64,000 nucleotides of DNA, taken from Abyssibacter sp036156195. GTDB taxonomy: Bacteria; Pseudomonadota; Gammaproteobacteria; Nevskiales; OUC007. Position numbers and translations under genes: made by a program. The stretch covers positions 12,561 to 76,560 of the forward strand of contig JAYZUZ010000003.1 in NCBI GenBank assembly GCA_036156195.1, written 5' to 3'. Each line of letters starts with the position of its first letter. Position 1 is the stretch's first letter. Under the pieces are notes generated by a model. That model did no database searches. It was not told the DNA's origin and saw only the letters and a list, made by a program, of their open reading frames with translations. This document shows positions 63,701-64,000 of this stretch, piece after piece.

Positions 63701-64000
63701 CTGGCAGGCTGAGGTCGTGGTAACCGACGACCTGGGTGCCGTGAGCACGAATCCCGCGGTCGCGCAGATCACGGTGTCGGATGGGTCGGGCGGCGGCAAC
63801 ACAGCCGGTCCGGGGTCAACCATCGCAGCGGAGCTGTCGGTGAGCAGTGCGACGGCGGAAGCCAGCGACGAGTCGGTGAACGGGGATGCCGAAACGGTGT
63901 TCACCTTCGACGCCAGCGCCTCGGGCTACACCGATGCGGAGGGTAGCGACCTGCGTTACACCTTCGTGTTTGGTGACGAAGCTTCCGAGGAGGAATTCGC
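60789..64000 (+). CDS. Large secreted Asp-box, FN3 and PKD protein (3' end outside window)
   Basis: More than 1070 residues, open at the window edge. The ATG at 60789 has a GGGGAGAG site. Signal peptide (FASSAALAEE), then Asp-box repeats in a sialidase-like propeller (TSDRGESW, RSDDGGLTF, SVDAGNTF, TYDRGQSW), a fibronectin-III domain (GVLLNWSEP to YRVFASNSQG), a linker domain, a PKD domain (VTLDATGSTDADGSIVSYAF) and the start of a second one. The domain plan suggests an extracellular glycan- or protein-binding or degrading protein. No catalytic site was identified. Confidence 0.85.
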   Translation, partial: MFKHGLAATFVAAFSFASSAALAEELGSGTLTPDNPVLTVESGPHNTSNPSAQVEQTCNEQLVCDFFDLTVDVSEAWLLANPNARLRVTGGWPDPSRSAGGPSATDFDFYLRSPSGSELAGTTGATSANPEMMQVVPSPGSTDYRVVIVPFLVAGQTATVRMELDPGPSPSGGSASVTKGGPEMAIYRPNNGMAGIAAREPTIGLDRNTDEVFFMAGFDQARVSFDDSTSPATALWEDVSAPIPINFTSLDPFITDDPHPYADGSYNPTIWLSHLLGATSMIGITSDRGESWLPSQGGGAPHGADNQSFAAGPYPDGMQPLSALSDRALYYCSHSVVNAFCSRSDDGGLTFNPSRVAFPLFGVETSDLCNNHGHVQVGPDGTVYLPMNNTCQGSQGVSISVDAGNTFHFVTVPDTVRGRWDSYIAIANDGETIYYAYGEEGDDRPMVIVGTLDKSDPSAPTINWEGPAVDVGAPFGLKNIVFPSIIAGDPDRAAFAFHGTTFEGDSGSVSEMQGAVWHMYLATTYDRGQSWEVQQLEPADPTQRNSVCDAGAGCEDSPPHRNLLDFMDIEIDSKGRIIIGYADGCTGTACVVDGTMNYDDAAVIARQSAGKTLFSAFDGTQTQIFPGAPSLEAARTAEGVLLNWSEPTAGQSAITGYTVERALEAGGFEQLATTTELRYLDAEVTDPDAVVTYRVFASNSQGMGAASNEVSPASLTPAVCTLPGETVATDDSGDNATPDPQYDIESLSVATVYASTGPYKITFTLKVAGFDSPPLPDSAWYARFIDPAGVVRGVRMVTDALGEVAFQSYLVSEDNDGERLGQFVDGTPTPAEPESNYSDDGTITLVIDAQNIGIPDGGLLSDFLVGSFKGVTTPVLSFSLNGDAMPNGNAAGSGEDYDVPTRNSCAPNAAPLAALAASPVTGDAPLSVTLDATGSTDADGSIVSYAFTPGDGSPTVTNTTGTLTHSYDVGTWQAEVVVTDDLGAVSTNPAVAQITVSDGSGGGNTAGPGSTIAAELSVSSATAEASDESVNGDAETVFTFDASASGYTDAEGSDLRYTFVFGDEASEEEF

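Overview
The window is GC-rich chromosomal DNA from a Gram-negative bacterium, most likely a gammaproteobacterium. The evidence is an alginate operon, outer-membrane lipoprotein signals, a twin-arginine translocation operon joined to histidine genes, Uup, oligopeptidase A, RsgA and a GlyGly-CTERM tail. The order is uncertain (Salinisphaerales, Nevskiales or Chromatiales-like groups are possible). No insertion sequence, prophage, CRISPR array, tRNA or rRNA was seen. Genes are densely packed, often with ATGA overlaps.

1-9659 is the distal part of an alginate operon: two tandem AlgG-type C5-epimerases (the first cut by the window edge), algI, algJ, algF, algX, algL and algA. Together they epimerise, O-acetylate, trim and feed GDP-mannose into the polymer; algD, alg8, alg44, algK and algE would lie upstream. 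9660-14577 holds a secreted protein with an internal repeat and an EF-hand loop, a HAD-UbiA-like fusion, a PAS-GGDEF-EAL protein and an HDOD protein. 14645-18704 is a four-gene sugar-type ABC importer, followed by a nitronate monooxygenase-like gene. 19816-28654 has a coiled-coil/cysteine-rich secreted protein, an acyl-CoA carboxyltransferase, a giant propeller-sensor GGDEF-EAL protein and a secreted subtilase with eight near-perfect 15-residue repeats. 28770-32404 has a LuxR-type regulator, a His-rich and a PepSY-like periplasmic protein, and a response regulator/sensor kinase pair. 32438-35584 is a GlyGly-CTERM Asp-box protein, and 35753-41709 an AddA/AddB-type helicase-nuclease pair.

The most interesting item is in the only long gene-free stretch (41710-42090). 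On the minus strand it reads as a Csr/Rsm-type regulatory RNA of about 230 nt with six GGA motifs, several in predicted hairpin loops, and a strong intrinsic terminator. It has a -10-like box and a near-consensus GacA upstream activating sequence centred about 68 bases before the predicted start. Gac/Rsm and cyclic-di-GMP both control alginate in pseudomonads, so this RNA and the two GGDEF-EAL proteins may act on the alginate locus in the same window; that link is inference.

42091-47292 carries dtd, hisB-hisH-hisA-hisF-hisE (no hisI) and tatABC. 47299-60636 is mostly housekeeping: an HD-domain protein, exonuclease III, oligopeptidase A, a GIDE-domain protein with LemA, glutathione reductase, a lipoprotein esterase, gpmA, rsgA, a second esterase and uup. 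60789 to the end is the start of a very large secreted Asp-box/FN3/PKD protein cut by the window edge.
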